This document shows positions 1 to 13,300 of a DNA stretch of 64,000 nucleotides, one piece after another. The position numbers and the translations under genes are program-made. Source of the DNA: Dryocosmus kuriphilus (lineage: Eukaryota > Arthropoda > Insecta > Hymenoptera > Cynipidae); assembly GCA_038277395.1 (NCBI GenBank), contig CM076190.1, forward strand, positions 182,282,001 through 182,346,000, written 5' to 3'. Below the pieces are notes generated by a model. The model made no database searches, was not told the origin of the DNA, and was given only the letters and a program-made list of their open reading frames with translations. How positions within the stretch are numbered: the first letter of the stretch is position 1; the number at the start of each line of letters is the position of its first letter.

Positions 1-299
1 AATTATTTAATTCGGAAAATGACTTAACTAAACAGAATATTACCTGTAATTTATAAACAAAATAATTTCCATAAAAACGTGGGACGTCTAGAATTGTAAA
101 AAAAAGGAATGAGCTTTTCCAAATATTAAAATTGAATGAAAAATTACGATTTTTGCCTAAAGTGGAAGAAAAAAAAACGCAAACATGCAAATAACTATAT
201 TTCGATACTTCCAAGTAAAAAGGTTGGATGTCTGAAAAGACCACTTTGGCGTTAGTCGTCTAAAAGAACCACTCTGTGTTTTAAGAAATTCGAAAATTT

Positions 300-1200
300 T
301 CAAGGAATTTCAATGAGTTCAATGCAAATGAAGAATTCCACGAATTTTGAAGGAATTTAAAGGAAGTGGAAACATTTGAAGGAATGTTTAAGAATTCGAG
401 GAAATATAAGGAATTCAGTGCATTTAAGAAATTCCAAGAATTCAAGGAATTGTAAGGAATTACAACAGTTTTTAAGGAATTTTAATGAATTCGTAGAAAT
501 TCAGGGTATTTCAAGGAATTCCAAGAAATTTAGTGAATTTTAGGAATTCCAAGGAATTCAGTGCATTCGAGGAATTCCAAAGAATTCAATGCATTCGAGA
601 TATATTTTAAGGAATTTCAAAGAATTTCAAGTAGTTCAAGGAACTTGTTTAAGAAATTCCAAGAATTCAAGGAATTGAAAGGAATTTAAGAAAATCCAAG
701 GAATTACAACAGTTTTTAAGAAATTTTAATGAATTCTTAGAAATTGAGGGTATTACAAGCAACACCAAGAAATTTAATGAATTGGAGGAATCCCAAGGAA
801 TTCAGTGCATTCGAGGAATTTCAAGAAATTCAATGAATTTCAATCAATTCAGGAAATTTTAAGATCTCAAGGAATTCAAAAGAGTTCAAAGAATTTGAGC
901 ATCGAAAGCTTCCAAGAAACGTTGAGGAATTCAGAGAATTTTCAAAGAATTAAAAGGAATTAGAGGAATTTCATGCATTTGAGGAATTCCAAGGAATTCA
1001 ATGCATTCGAGATAATTCAATTAATTTTAAAGAATTCAAGAAGTTTTAAGAGTTTCAAGGAATTCGTGAAATTCCATGGAATTTGAGGAATTCTAAGAAT
1101 TTTCAAGGATTTTAAAAGAATTTTAAGGCTAATTTTAAGTATTTCAAATAAATTCAAAGAATTCGTAGGATTTCAAGGAATTTCATGAATCCAATGCAGT
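300..1200 (+). repeat. Degenerate GGAATTC-rich simple-repeat array (purine-rich orientation)
   Basis: The stretch is built from imperfect copies of short words such as GGAATTCAAG, GGAATTTAAG and TTCAATGAATT, with no stable period and no long open frame. The repeat word reads as GGAATT on this strand. It resembles degenerate simple-sequence DNA common in AT-rich insect genomes. No gene is seen in it. Confidence 0.8.
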
Positions 1201-1229
1201 CGAATTGAATTCATTCTTTGAATTCATAG

Positions 1230-2035
1230 AAATTCCTTTAGAATTCCTTGGAATTTCTTCCAAATCTCTCGAATGTCTTAAAAATGTTTACTATTCCTCA
1301 TATTCTCGCAATTCTGCAAATTCCTTGGAGTTCCCTAAATTTCATTCAATTCCTCAAATTCGTTAAAGTACTTATAATTCCTTGAATTTCCTTGAAGTTC
1401 TTCAATTCCTTCAAATTAAAGGTTGGTAAAAGATCAAAAACCAACTATTCGATCAAATTGGGACAGAAGATTTGAAAAAAGGTTTTTAGCCAGGGTTCTG
1501 ATGTTGGACGTTAGAAAGGTTTTTTTAGATTTGGTATTTTCTAAATCTTTTTTATTTAGATTTCTATAAAATTCATCGAATTCTCTTTAAATTTCTTGAT
1601 ATTTGTCGAATTTCTTTGAATTCTTTGGAAATTCTTGAAATTCCTCAAATTTCTTAGAATTCCTCGAAATCCTTAAAATTCTTCGAACTCTTTAAAATTC
1701 CTCGAATAATTTGAAATTCCCTGAATTTCTTCTAAGAATTCCTTAAAATTTCTTACAAGTCCAATTCCTTTCAGTTTCTCGAATTCTTCGAATTCCTCAA
1801 ATGCTTTGAATTCTTTGTATTTCCTCGAATTCTTTAACATTCTTTGCAATTTTTGCACTTCTTTTGAATTCCTTAAAATTCTTAAAATTATTTGAATTCG
1901 TTAAAATTTCTTTAAATTCTTTGAAATTCGTCAAATTCCTTAAAAGACTTAAAATTCCTTGAAATTCTTTGAATTTCTTGGAATTTCTCAATTTTCTTTG
2001 AATTCCTCGAGTTCATTGAATTCAAGGAATACTAA
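1230..2035 (-). repeat. Degenerate GAATTCC array in the opposite orientation
   Basis: From about position 1210 the same repeat word continues in reverse complement (CCTTGAATTCC, TTCTTTGAATTCC), so the two blocks face each other around 1200. A non-repetitive spacer sits at about 1425-1560. Minus-strand open frames of 61-64 codons here are low-complexity Phe/Lys/Glu artefacts of the repeat and are not genes. Confidence 0.75.
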
Positions 2036-2907
2036 AAGAATTAAATGATTGATAATTCGATCCTTATGAGAGTAAAAAGAAAAAACGTCAATTCTAGTTT
2101 AGGAACGTTTCGTTAGTTATGGGTTTAACAACCTCATCAGGCTAAAAAACGCCGACGATATGCATATAAACTAGTTAAAACATATTGATTAACATGTTGT
2201 GCTGATGTTTAAAAGACAATCATAATTTGAAAGTGGTCGTTTCAGACGTCCACTCAACGAAGAGTAGTTCTTTTAACATCGAGGTATCGATTTGAATAAG
2301 CAATTATGACCTGAACTGTTTTTTTCTTATTTGCGCATAGATTTCTTTTCTAAAATTTACTGCAATAATCAATGGGCCTTTTTTGGCAATTTTATAAATT
2401 AAGTTAAAGGTTATGTAATTTTGAACTTGACTGTATACCTAGAACATTTTTAATATGCATAACGATTTAAAATTGAGAACTCTGTTTTTAAATTTTTTCA
2501 GACTAAATATTCACAAAATTGGAGAATTTTATATTAAAACTGTTTAAAATTAAACTATTTTGAATGAATTGAGATCGAAATCTATATTTTGATATGTAAA
2601 TTAAAGAACTTTAGATTGGATATTTAAATAATTAAAAATTTATCATTATTTAAATATGGACGGCTTCCACAATGAACAGTTTGAAAATTTTAAATCAAGT
2701 ATTAAAAACACCAATTTGTAATTGTGCAACTATCACGGAATAATTTTGTATTTCTTCGGCTGCCACGTTTATCGTATTTCGCGTAAAACGGAAGAAAAAA
2801 AAACAATAAAAAGAGAAATTTTTTTGTCCGGTTCTCAGGGTCTCTTCTCAATAAGTTTGTTCTGCGATCTTGAAAGGAAGCCTTTAAGAGTTTAATAAAA
2901 GCAAAGC
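2036..2907. other. AT-rich non-coding sequence upstream of a candidate exon
   Basis: No convincing exon, RNA gene or repeat array is visible. The last 150 bases become slightly less AT-rich just before the ATG at 2908, which would fit a promoter or 5'UTR, but no core motif can be assigned with confidence. Confidence 0.4.
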
Positions 2908-3048
2908 ATGGAAGAAAAGGACAACATTTTACGTTTGTGTCGCCGGAAAGTTATCGACCAATCCAAGTTTCGTTGTGTTCGTTCAATGATTGGTCTCGAG
3001 CAACAGGTTGCTGGTCCACAGATGAAAGCCACGCAAAGAAGGCCACGT
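2908..3048 (+). CDS. Candidate alternative first coding exon of KAT6
   Basis: The ATG at 2908 opens 47 codons ending in QRRPR, followed by a good donor (CGT|GTGAGC at 3048/3049). An in-frame TAA lies 12 bases upstream of the ATG, so if translated this is a first exon. It ends in phase 0 and the first firm KAT6 exon at 3869 begins in phase 0, so they can be joined in frame. The 47 residues are basic and cysteine-containing and do not resemble the winged-helix N-terminus known from KAT6 proteins. It may be an alternative N-terminus, an exon of something else, or chance. Transcript evidence is absent. Confidence 0.35.
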
Positions 3049-3868
3049 GTGAGCATAACTTCCAATTTCCATCTTCATCAATTGCATAATTTTCACAATT
3101 TTGCATTTTATTTCCTAAAAATTAAACAGTTTGGAATTCATAAATTAAAAAGGTACAAAGATTTTTAATTAGCAGAAAGAATAAACTAGTTGAATAATTT
3201 TTCATATATAAATTATTTTCTTTGACTTTTGTGATGTCTTCACTCTTATTCAGTTTCACTTTAACTGGTAAAAAATATTGTCTTCGGTGACTTTGAGTTA
3301 TTCGAGCATAGAAGGCTCATTGAATTAATAAGATGCACCCTTGTGATGGGAAGATAGCAGCAAGGGTTCTCTAACCACCGGAATGAATAATTAAGTTTTA
3401 CTGCATACACTCGTTCACCTTTCAGAGACACGACGTGTATTTCATTCTGCGTGCTAGTAACGCATTTATCCGTCAAGCGTGAAGGTCGCCACACCAGGAT
3501 TTCCACTCGACAAATAATAAACAATAGATTTGATACTCGATCCCAATTTTAGAATTTTAAACCATCTATGTAGTCTTTATCATCCGAAGAATACGTATCA
3601 CATATTCTTCAAAAAATTTTATTTTTAAAGGCCTGATTCAGTCCTGGTTGACGCGAACTCAATCGAAATGTGTTTTCTCATCTGCAAAAAGTCCCTGAAG
3701 AATACATCTGATCTAGAAAATACCAGCTACAAAGTATTCTTCTAGGAATTTTTGTGAATTCTCCTATCCTGAAGGTTCCGAGGGACATATTTCTATAAGG
3801 TTCCCGTAAATTTCAAATTCTAAATTTATCTCAAAAATTAATCAAACCCGTTTGTCTCATGCTTTCAG
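3049..3868 (+). other. Intron or upstream sequence before the PHD-finger exon
   Basis: No other exon is recognised here. A diverged repeat at about 3625-3815 recurs in the large KAT6 intron at about 6400-6790. The segment ends with a polypyrimidine run and acceptor TTTCAG at 3863-3868. The winged-helix N-terminal exons expected of a full-length KAT6 were not found and probably lie upstream of the window. Confidence 0.5.
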
Positions 3869-4335
3869 TTCCCAGCTCCGTTGCCGATATGTAAGGAGTG
3901 CCTTGGGGCAACGACAGCCGGGAACAACAATAATGCGAAGCGCAGCGCCTCGGAGAAGCTCAGCAGATGCACTATGTGTGGCGCAGCTCTTCACAACTCC
4001 TGTGCACCACCCGAACTCTCAATCCTCGTCGACAGAGGAACAAGCTGGTCGTGTGATGACTGTTCTCCAACCTGTGCCGGTTGCCAGTTGGAGCGGGAGT
4101 CCCAGAACTATTTGGTCAAGTGCGCCGGTTGTATTAAGTGCTACCACCCCTCTTGTCTGGATCCGGCACTGGACAAGAAGAACAAGGCACCCTGGAGGTG
4201 TCGACACTGTCAGACAACCCACACCCCTGTGCCGAAGGATGACGCCAAGAAGCAGAAGGGACAGGAGCCCTTGCTAGGTGAAACCACGCCCACCAGCGCC
4301 AGGAAGAAGCTCATCAAAATCCGTGAAAATAGAAA
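3869..4335 (+). CDS. KAT6 (enok orthologue): KAT6 exon: double PHD finger
   Basis: The exon follows acceptor TTTCAG and starts FPAPLPICKECLG, matching the linker into the first PHD finger of KAT6 proteins. The PHD1 zinc ligands are CKEC, CTMC, HNSC and CDDC. The PHD2 ligands are CAGC, CAGC, YHPSC and CRHC. In the family this tandem unit reads the acetylated or unmodified H3 tail. The exon ends in a basic stretch (ARKKLIKIRENRK) at donor AAA|GTAAGC. A ten-residue insert containing GNNNNAK loosens the start of PHD1. Confidence 0.93.
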
Positions 4336-7300
4336 GTAAGCCTCGAATTTCAAATCGGGGATTTCTGATTCAATCTCATTGAACTCTAGAACGTCATACG
4401 TTTTTTTTTTCTATAAAGTAACGCAATTTATCTTACGCGTGGCGTTGTAGAGAATTCACCCCCTTCATCCCGGGTTACAGTCAGTCTTAGATTCTTCAAT
4501 ATCCTTTGGATTTGAATCTTTGCAGGTCTAACGTATCCAGAAAGAGCCTGGCAGCTTCGACCCCTGGGAAGAAGAGCAGTCCGACGATGACTCAGGTGGA
4601 CAGCAGCACGGACGGTAATGCGGGTGTTGTCTTCCCTCGTCAACCAATCTCAAATTCCTCTCCCATACCCCAACCCCCCATTCCCGTGGCAGGCCAGGGT
4701 AGACTTCTAGAAGAAAAAAACGACAAGATCTCGAAGGAGAAGCAAAAGTTTTTCAGGTTGAGCGCCTTCAACGCCGAACACATCAAACTCAAACGAATCG
4801 GGGGCAGCGAGAAACCAAAACCACCTCCGATTTCGCCCAGACCATCTAAACCTGAAAAGGTTGAAGCCCCGAAGAAGTCCCTCCCGAGCAGAAAGGTTCT
4901 ACCACTCTCGAGTAGTAGCAGCAGCAGCGAAAGTTCGAGTTCGAGTTCCGAAAATAGCAGCAGCGAAGACGAGAAGGAAAATTCTTCGAGCGAATCAAGT
5001 GACTCTTCCTCTTCAGAGGATGAGGAACCACAAAGGTTAACAACTATCAAATCCAAAGCTCCATTCACCTGCGATTTGAGAGAGGACAAACCCTGGGGAT
5101 TTGCAGCCGCCGCGGCTAAGTTGACTGTCGAGTCTCCCTTCTTCAGCAATATCACGAGCACCTTCGGCGCAACACTCCCTAAACTCGATTTGAGTGATAA
5201 ACCCACTTTTGGCCTTCACATCCAACCAGCTGCGAGTCCCTTAGGGAAGAAGAAGCAGAAAGAAAAGAAGATCTTTGAAACGAATTGCGAGAATAAGGAA
5301 AAACAAAAGGAAAAACCAGGAGCTGGACAACTCAAGGGTCTCTTTGATGGACTTAGCCACTTCTTCTCCGCACCAGGCAACAGCAGGTCTAAGCCTGGAG
5401 CACCATTGCCTAACTATGCTCCCGACAGGAGAAAAAGAACACATGAAGAAAGCAGGGATATGAAGGAAATTATCAAAGATATCATCCCTATCAAGGAGAT
5501 AAAAGAATTGAAAGAAGTTAAGGAAGTTAAAGAAATCAAAGAGAAGGCGAGCAAAACCCCGAAGCTAGAAATCAGGGATGTGTCTCCTAGTAACAAGGAA
5601 AGCAACAAGGAAAAAAAAGAGAAACCCAAAGACTCGCCAAGAATCCCCAAACCGGGAATTTTCACCCCCTCTGATGAAAGTCTATTTTCGAATGAGAAAC
5701 CACCCAAGATGACTCCATCGAACCTCGTGAAGACGGCAGTCAACAGCAAAAGGCATGAACACGAGAGACGAAAGTTGAAAGGCGCTGATGGGATGTCCGT
5801 CATCAAATGTGCAACAGATCCAGGCGAGCAGCAAACTCGCAGAAAACACCATACAAGCCAGAGAGACCCTGAGCCCGCCAAGTCCATTCAAACTCCCGTT
5901 TCCAACAAGACCAGTTCCAATCCTAAATCCAATCCACGTGCCTGTACTAGCGCCACCACCACCAACACCACCACGACACCCCGCGCGACACCCTGCTCCA
6001 CCAGGAAGGGTAAGAGTCTACCCCACCCGTTCACAATCCTAACCTCGACGATGCACCCATTCGCAGAGAATCCCTCTAATCTAATCCTCGCTCACCACCG
6101 TGGATGTGTTGGCGGTGTGGTGTGGTATGGTTTGATGTGTGCGTATGCGTGCTAGTAGAGATGGACTCGTGAAGAGAGGAATATAAATTCAATTTTTTAA
6201 AGTGAAATTTGAGAGAGATCTGATTGAGCCAGATTGTCGAGAATTTGGTCACAAGCTTCTTTGTTACTCTGAAAACCCATGTCACGAAGAATTCCTCGAA
6301 GAATGTTCTTTTTTCACACCTTTTGCAGACCTCGTTGAGAGGCGAACCCTATAGAAATGCTGTTTCTATCCGTTAGATATCATCGATAAAAATTCCCCGA
6401 ACGATACTGCTTTATTAACCTTTTTAAAAAGCTGATGCAACCTAATTTTGAAAAAGTCCTCGAAGTATTTAAACTTTTAATTATTGAAGGTGATGTTATG
6501 AAAACAGATTGGCGAGAGTGGGTGCACAAACTTTCCTTATGGTTCCAAGAATTCATACTAAGAGAAATTCCTCGATGAATGTTATTTTATAGACTTGCTG
6601 CAGACCCGATTGACACGAATCTTATAAGTTTGTTATTTGGAAGATTCAAATAGACAATTCAGCAAAATACCCAAAAGAATACTGCTGGTTTAGAAAACAC
6701 CAGGTCTTCTTCGAAAAATTTTTGTGAATTGTCGATCTGAAAATCCCAAAGAACGAACCTATAAAGTTCTCGTCAAAGTCTGCGCCAGGTATGTGATCTC
6801 AAAGAAGATTTTCCTGCCGATCTTGAAACACTAAATAAAGTAAATTTGACTCCTTCACAGTTACATCTCTACGTAATTTTATGTAGGAAAGCTTGATTGT
6901 TTCTGAAACTAATCAAGTTTTTGTTTTTAGAATGCCTAACAAGGTTACTGCATAAAATAAGCGGTTTAATGATAGAAAGGTGAAAGTAATTAAATGAAAA
7001 GACCCGCTTAGTTTAGGCAGTGATAAATTTTGATTTTGCTGCATGCGTTGTTCTATAACACGGCTCTGGTATAATCTTATTTAATCGATTCTCCATCACG
7101 TAACTAACAGCAAAAATATTTCCTGTTTTTAAAAATGGTTTACAAATGCGATTTTGGTAACATGTGACTAAGCTGGTATTTGAGTTTGAATTTTGGTGAA
7201 AGTTACGTGTTGGGAAGTATATGTACCGTTTCAGGCCCGATAGCAAAGCGATAACTGCACATTTACAAAGTACATTCGCCGGAGCCTACCTGCTGGTTGC

Positions 7301-10300
7301 TGACATTGAGCAGGCGCATTTGATAATTATTTCCAGTAACAGTATTTTATATTTTGGCCGCTCTCAACCGTCTGAAACCGACTTGCCACCCTGACACTGC
7401 CAACACGTTCCACAAACCCCTTGAGCTTAGCTTTGTTATTTAATCATTACCTACATTATTAACAGTCATTAATTTATCAATTATCATTCATCCCACACCA
7501 TCTTTTCTTTTATGATTGTTTACATTTACACAAACAGATAGCGAGAATGGTTTTGCTTTCAGAAGTACTTTCTGATCTTTGGTAAAGAAGATTTGATTTT
7601 TTTCTGTTTTTTGCTTATTTTAAATAAAACAGAGTTTTGGATTCTAAGGTCATAAATAAAATAGTGGAAGATTATATTTTGCAATTTTTACGTAAAAATG
7701 ATTATCTGAAAATTAGATGGCTTTTTGAAAAAAGATTTGACGTAATTTTTGTAGATGGAATAATTTGTATACATCAATTATATATTATACTTTTATTCCT
7801 TCAGTATTGGTCATTTTACTATGAATGAAGAAAAATAAAGTTTTCTAAATGTGTTTCAAAATTTTAGGTTGGTATGAAATGTTTCGAGTTTTTCAAATAA
7901 TTCTGATTTCAGTTAGAACTAAAACAAGAACATTATGTTTTAATATTTAGTCACACAAAATATTTAAATATTAATAAATATAAAATGTGTAAATTTAAAA
8001 CTAGAAAGTGAAAAAAAAATTTGACAATTTAAGGAAGTTATTTTCTAGGTGGAAAATGTTTTTAAAATTGATATTTTGTAAATATTTATTCTAAGAAGTC
8101 GGAAATATTTCCTTTAAGAAAGAACTCATAAAACGTATTTTCCAAGTTTAAAAAGAATTGTATGTCCTACAATTAACATAATTTTGGAAAAATTTTTGTA
8201 CGTGAACAATTTAGCGGGTATGTGACATTTCCTTTTAATTTAAAAAAAGGCCAAACAAATTTTATATTGTTGATAGTGAAGATTACAAAAATGTTAAACT
8301 TTGAACACATAAAATTTTCAATTTCTTCTGTCTGAAACAATTCAATTAGGAAGGTTTAAAATTGTTTAAAATTCTGAATGCTTATAATTAAATTTTTTGT
8401 ACAGTTTCAGGTTTGTAATTTCAAAATTTATGTTTAAAAAAACCGCGTGAAAACTTTCGATTTTTCAATTCATTTAGGACCCATCGATTTATTTCTCAAA
8501 TTATTTAATTTTTACTTTATTTAAATTTTTTCAATTTTTAACATCTAGTTTTCAAATTCTGCACACTTTTAATGGTTGATTTTAATGCATGAAATTTGGA
8601 ATGCATAACAATGTTTAAAAAAGTTATTGAATGCTTTAAATGTGAAATTATATTATTTTCAATTTATTGTTCAATTTTAAGTGCTTAAAAATTTGAGATT
8701 ATATTTTGATATTTTTCATTTGCAAATTGTTTAGTTCAGAAGGCTCAGATTGTTAAAGTGTTTCAATCTGAGATCATTTTTAATTCATTATTTTTATATC
8801 TACAATGTAATTTGTTTTCAGAGCGCCTTAAATTTACCATTTTTTAAATTCTTTTTATAAAAATTTGTTAAACTTGATATTTATAATCGAAAAAAAATAC
8901 TTGTAATACTATTGTAATATTATTAGAACGTTTCTAGAAAGACGAAAGAATATGCAAAATACAGTAAAATGTTCCCGCGCTTCTTTCAAATTTAGTTCTT
9001 TCCAAGTGGTGGCGTCGCCATCGCGAGTTCGAATTCATCGTGCTTTACGAATGCATTGTGATTGTTCCAAACGCCTGTAACGTCTGTAACTGACACTTGT
9101 TAAAAATGTGAATTTCTGTTTCTAAGGACAGATTGGAATGTAAAAAGTTCATGGATTGAAAGTTAAATTACATAAATATTGCTAATAATGTCTCCACCCA
9201 AGAACAAAAAAAGGCTTTCGTGGGTTTTGACCGGTGAGAAAATTCTTACCCCAGTTTTCTCTCAACCTAACCTCAAAATTAAAGTTCGAAAAAATTATTT
9301 AAGTGAAAAAAGTTTCATTGCATTATTCAAGAAAGTCGGTGTAATCAATTAAAGCAAACAACGAAGTAAACATTATACGCAGTTTTTGAAAATTGTGATG
9401 GTTTTTTTTATCATTTTCGGAATAAATTCTGTGTTGCGAAACCAGAATAAAAGGAATTTTTGGAGCATTTACAAAACGTGTTTACAATTTTAAATTAGTG
9501 TTCACAAGCAGTGGGCCATTTAAACAATGTACTCTTTTCGGCTTTGTCAATATTTCAAAGTAGAAAAAAATACAACTTTTTCCATTGTTTCTCAAATTGG
9601 ACGATATTGTCTTAAACCACTTTTTCTACGTGGCAAACGTTCTTAGTTCGTCAAATTAGTGTTATTTGTCACTCTTTGAATAAATGTTTCCTTATAGTGG
9701 AGTAATGCATCTCCTCTTGTGAATATTAATACAAATAATTACCTATTTTTGGCTTTATCTGTAATTTTTTTTATTGCTCCGATTTTCGCTGTGTTAATTT
9801 TTGAGAGAAAAATTGTATTTTGTAAACATTTAATATAATTTGTTTCAAAAGTTTTCAGATGGTGCAAGTATAAAATGTATTCTCCGAATTTAAACAAAAA
9901 ATGTTTATATTATGCAAGATACAGTTCGTCACGTATTATTAAACACTTTCACAATTTTGCTTTCGAAATAAAAAAATATGCAATTTTACTAATTGAAAAC
10001 AAAAGTATTAAAATATATACCTTTTAAAATTAGAAGGATAAATTAAAGAAATGGAAGATTTATATTTTTTGGGATTACTCCAGATTGAATAATTGTAAAT
10101 ACAAGCTTTTCAAATTTGAAGAATTTTGAAATTAATTGTTTACATCTACTAAATTATAATTTAAATTCGCAATTTAGAGTTTGAGTTTAGTCATTTCATA
10201 CCAGTTTTTAAATTTTGAGTCATTTCCAACGTTTAAATTTGAAAATTTTCATGATTTTAAAAATTCTTCAATTTTGAACGCTTTTAGTTTTTATAAGACG

Positions 10301-13300
10301 TTAAATTTAATGTTTTATTATTGAATTTGTGAAGTTGTATCATTTTTAAAGTTTCAATTCAAAATTTGTCAATTTCAAACATTTCAGAATTTACAGTTGC
10401 ATTTAACTAGATATCTAGAAATATGAGTTCTTCAAAGGACCCCGCATAAAAAAAATAGCATGATCAGACCAAGTCCTTTTGAGAAATTTCTTCTATTTTT
10501 ATGATCTACATAGTAAATGAGTGTTAGTCAAATCCACCAAAAGGCCCTTTCCATAAATTTTGTGCGGTGTCCTTTGTAATTATTCAATTTTTAAAACATC
10601 AGATTAAAAATGTTCCAATTTTAAGCACTTTTGAAAATTTTCAAGATTAAATTCAAAGTGAAGTTGTTAAACTTTGAAAGCTTCAATTATACAGGTCTTC
10701 AATTTTTCATCCTTTCTAATCCACATAGTTCAATTTTCAGTTAAGAATACTTGGATGCTTTATGACCTTTTAGAACCGGAAAATTTTTAAAAAATTTAAA
10801 TCCTCATAAAGAACCAAATTTTTTATTCTATAATTTCGTCCAGTTCAAAAAGATACAAACGAAAAACTGCCCTTCACTTTTAACTCTAGTTTCTAATTGT
10901 ACTTTTTGATTCTTTTGGTATTTCTAGAATTTTTGCGTGAGTTGGATATTAAGTAAACTAGTAAACGTTCTTTTGAAAGACAAAATCGTCGAGAGAACTA
11001 AAAGCCTATTGTAATATTCTCAACTCAATTCTTTGTAGATGATCCAGTTTTACCACACACGCTGCCATCCGGCGTAACGCAAAAGGACGTTGATCTCTTC
11101 AAAGAAGCTCGAGATCGAGCAAATCGTCTCACAACAGCTGTCGAGGAACCCGAAGCCGCAACTGCCGTGAGTCCTGGTGGAACGGGACCTGGCGTTGGAA
11201 GTAGGAATCCAGCAGCTATCGTTTTTGGAAGATATGAAGTTGAAACCTGGTACTCGAGTCCATTTCCTCAGGAGTATGCGAGGCTCCCAAAGCTCTTCTT
11301 TTGCGAGTTTTGCCTCAAGTACACCAAGAGTCGAGCTGTTTTAGACAGGCATATGGATAAATGCCAGTGGAGGCATCCACCTGCCACAGAAATCTATCGA
11401 TGCAATGGATTATCAGTATTCGAGGTGAATTATTTATTGACTTTTAATTATGAAATCGGCATTATGAATTTAGTAGACATTTTTTGACATCAAATTGTAT
11501 CACTGCGGACATAATTGTAGAGAAGTGAAGGGAAAATATTATTTCTTTTAAATGTCCGCAGTGTGTATTTGTTTATAATAATTAATTTCAGAAGACAGAA
11601 AATTAATTTTTTTCCACACACCCCAGTTCAATAAATTCAAGTGATACTGAGCATAAGAAATTTTTTTAGAAGATATAAAAAAAATGACAGAAAAGAACAT
11701 TTATTTGCATTAAGGGCATGTGCCACTGAGCGGAAGACCTACATTACCAACCTCAATTTTAGGATTTATCCATTTATTTTTTTAACCACAGAACTTTTTT
11801 TGTAAATAAAATATTGAACTGAAACTGAGAAATGCATGAGAAGACAATAAATTGCGTTTGTATACATTATTCGAGTAAGAATTTTGAAAAAAGTTTTTTT
11901 CGACGAAATTAAAACTGGAAATTTCTTGGAGCTTCTCGCAGAATTTTTTTGAATCACAGAACTTTTTTTGTAAATAAAGTATCAGACTGAAACTTTGGGA
12001 AATGCATGAGAAGACATTAAATTGCGTTTGTATAAATTATTTGAGTGGGAATTTTGAACAAAGTTTTTTCGACGAAATTAAAACGGGAAGCATTTTGCAA
12101 GCTAGTTCCAATCAACACCGCTCCCAATATCAAAGCAATGGCGCACAACACGCGACACGCAACGGTTCACTGACAGGTGACGCCCCGAATTTACATATTA
12201 GTTTGTTCATTTGCACTATACGTACAAAAATTGTTGTTTATAATGTTTTCTAACGATTTTTGCCCGGTTTTCTTCAAGACAGAGGAGTCGTTTACCTCAA
12301 TACTGCTCCACTGAAAAAAAGACATTGATTACAGAGTTCAACAGCACGGTCGGTATCCCTGAGAATGCATTTAGTTATTACAAATATTTTTAGATTATTT
12401 ATACTTAAATCGGGTATGCAAACGTAGCTTATTGTCCCCTTTTGCTTCTCTGAAAGCTTTAGGTCAATATATCATGTATAAAAAAAGTTCCGTGATTCAA
12501 AAAATTTCTGAAGAAGCTCCAAGAAATTTCCAGTTTTAATTTCGTCGAAAAAAACTTTTCTCAAAATTCCTACTTAAATAATGTATACAAACACAATTTA
12601 TTGTCTTCTCATGCATTTCCCAAAGTTTCAGTACGATATTTTATTTACAAAAAAAGTTCTGTGGTTCAAAAAATAAATGGATAAATCCTCAAATTGAGGT
12701 TGGTAATGTAGGTCTTCCGCTCAGTGGCACTTGCCCTTAACGCAAAAGTTTAAAAAATAAAAATTCGAACATCGGTTCTCACAGATCTTTTAAAATGTCA
12801 TGCGAAGTTTTTCTAAGCAAAAAAAAATTCTAAATATTGCTTTCTACAAGGTATTTTGAACCTCTTATTTTGATTTCGCTCCAGTGTGTGACATTTTCGA
12901 CTTTCTGAAGGAAAATCTGTCAAAATTGTATTATTTATAATCCAAAACTTAAAAATGGTAGATTCCAGTTTTATAAATAAAATAATTTTAAATTAAGAAC
13001 GATTGAAATTAATCAATGTGCAATTGTGTGAATCCTTTAAGATTTTAAAGTTTTATTTTAAACTAGCAGCATTGCTAATTATTAATACATATATATGAAA
13101 CATTGCTTCTATGGTTCCAATCTGAAATTGTACGATTTTAATTCCTTTACATTAATCATTTTTAAACTTGAAAGGCTTTGAGTTTGAAATGTTCAGGTGT
13201 TCAAATTTCTAATATTCGATTTTAAATGCCCAGTTCTTGTATGGTGCCATTTTTAGGCCATTAATTGTAAAAATATGCAGCTTTTTCGGAACTATTCAAT

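Larger units (their letters stand above)
6010..11038 (+). other. Large KAT6 intron, AT-rich, with diverged repeats
   Basis: The intron runs from donor GTAAGAG to acceptor TTTGTAG at 11032-11038. Segments around 6240-6360 and 6530-6640 are diverged copies of each other, and 6650-6790 matches 3690-3815. From about 7900 to 10900 the sequence is degenerate AAATTTGAAA-type low-complexity DNA with no exon. The exception is a less AT-rich island at about 8960-9235 that carries a possible alternative first exon (listed separately). Confidence 0.6.

Noticed and set aside
3852..4277. A 141-codon + strand frame overlapping the PHD exon
   Set aside because: It is in another frame from the well-conserved double PHD finger and has no domain of its own.
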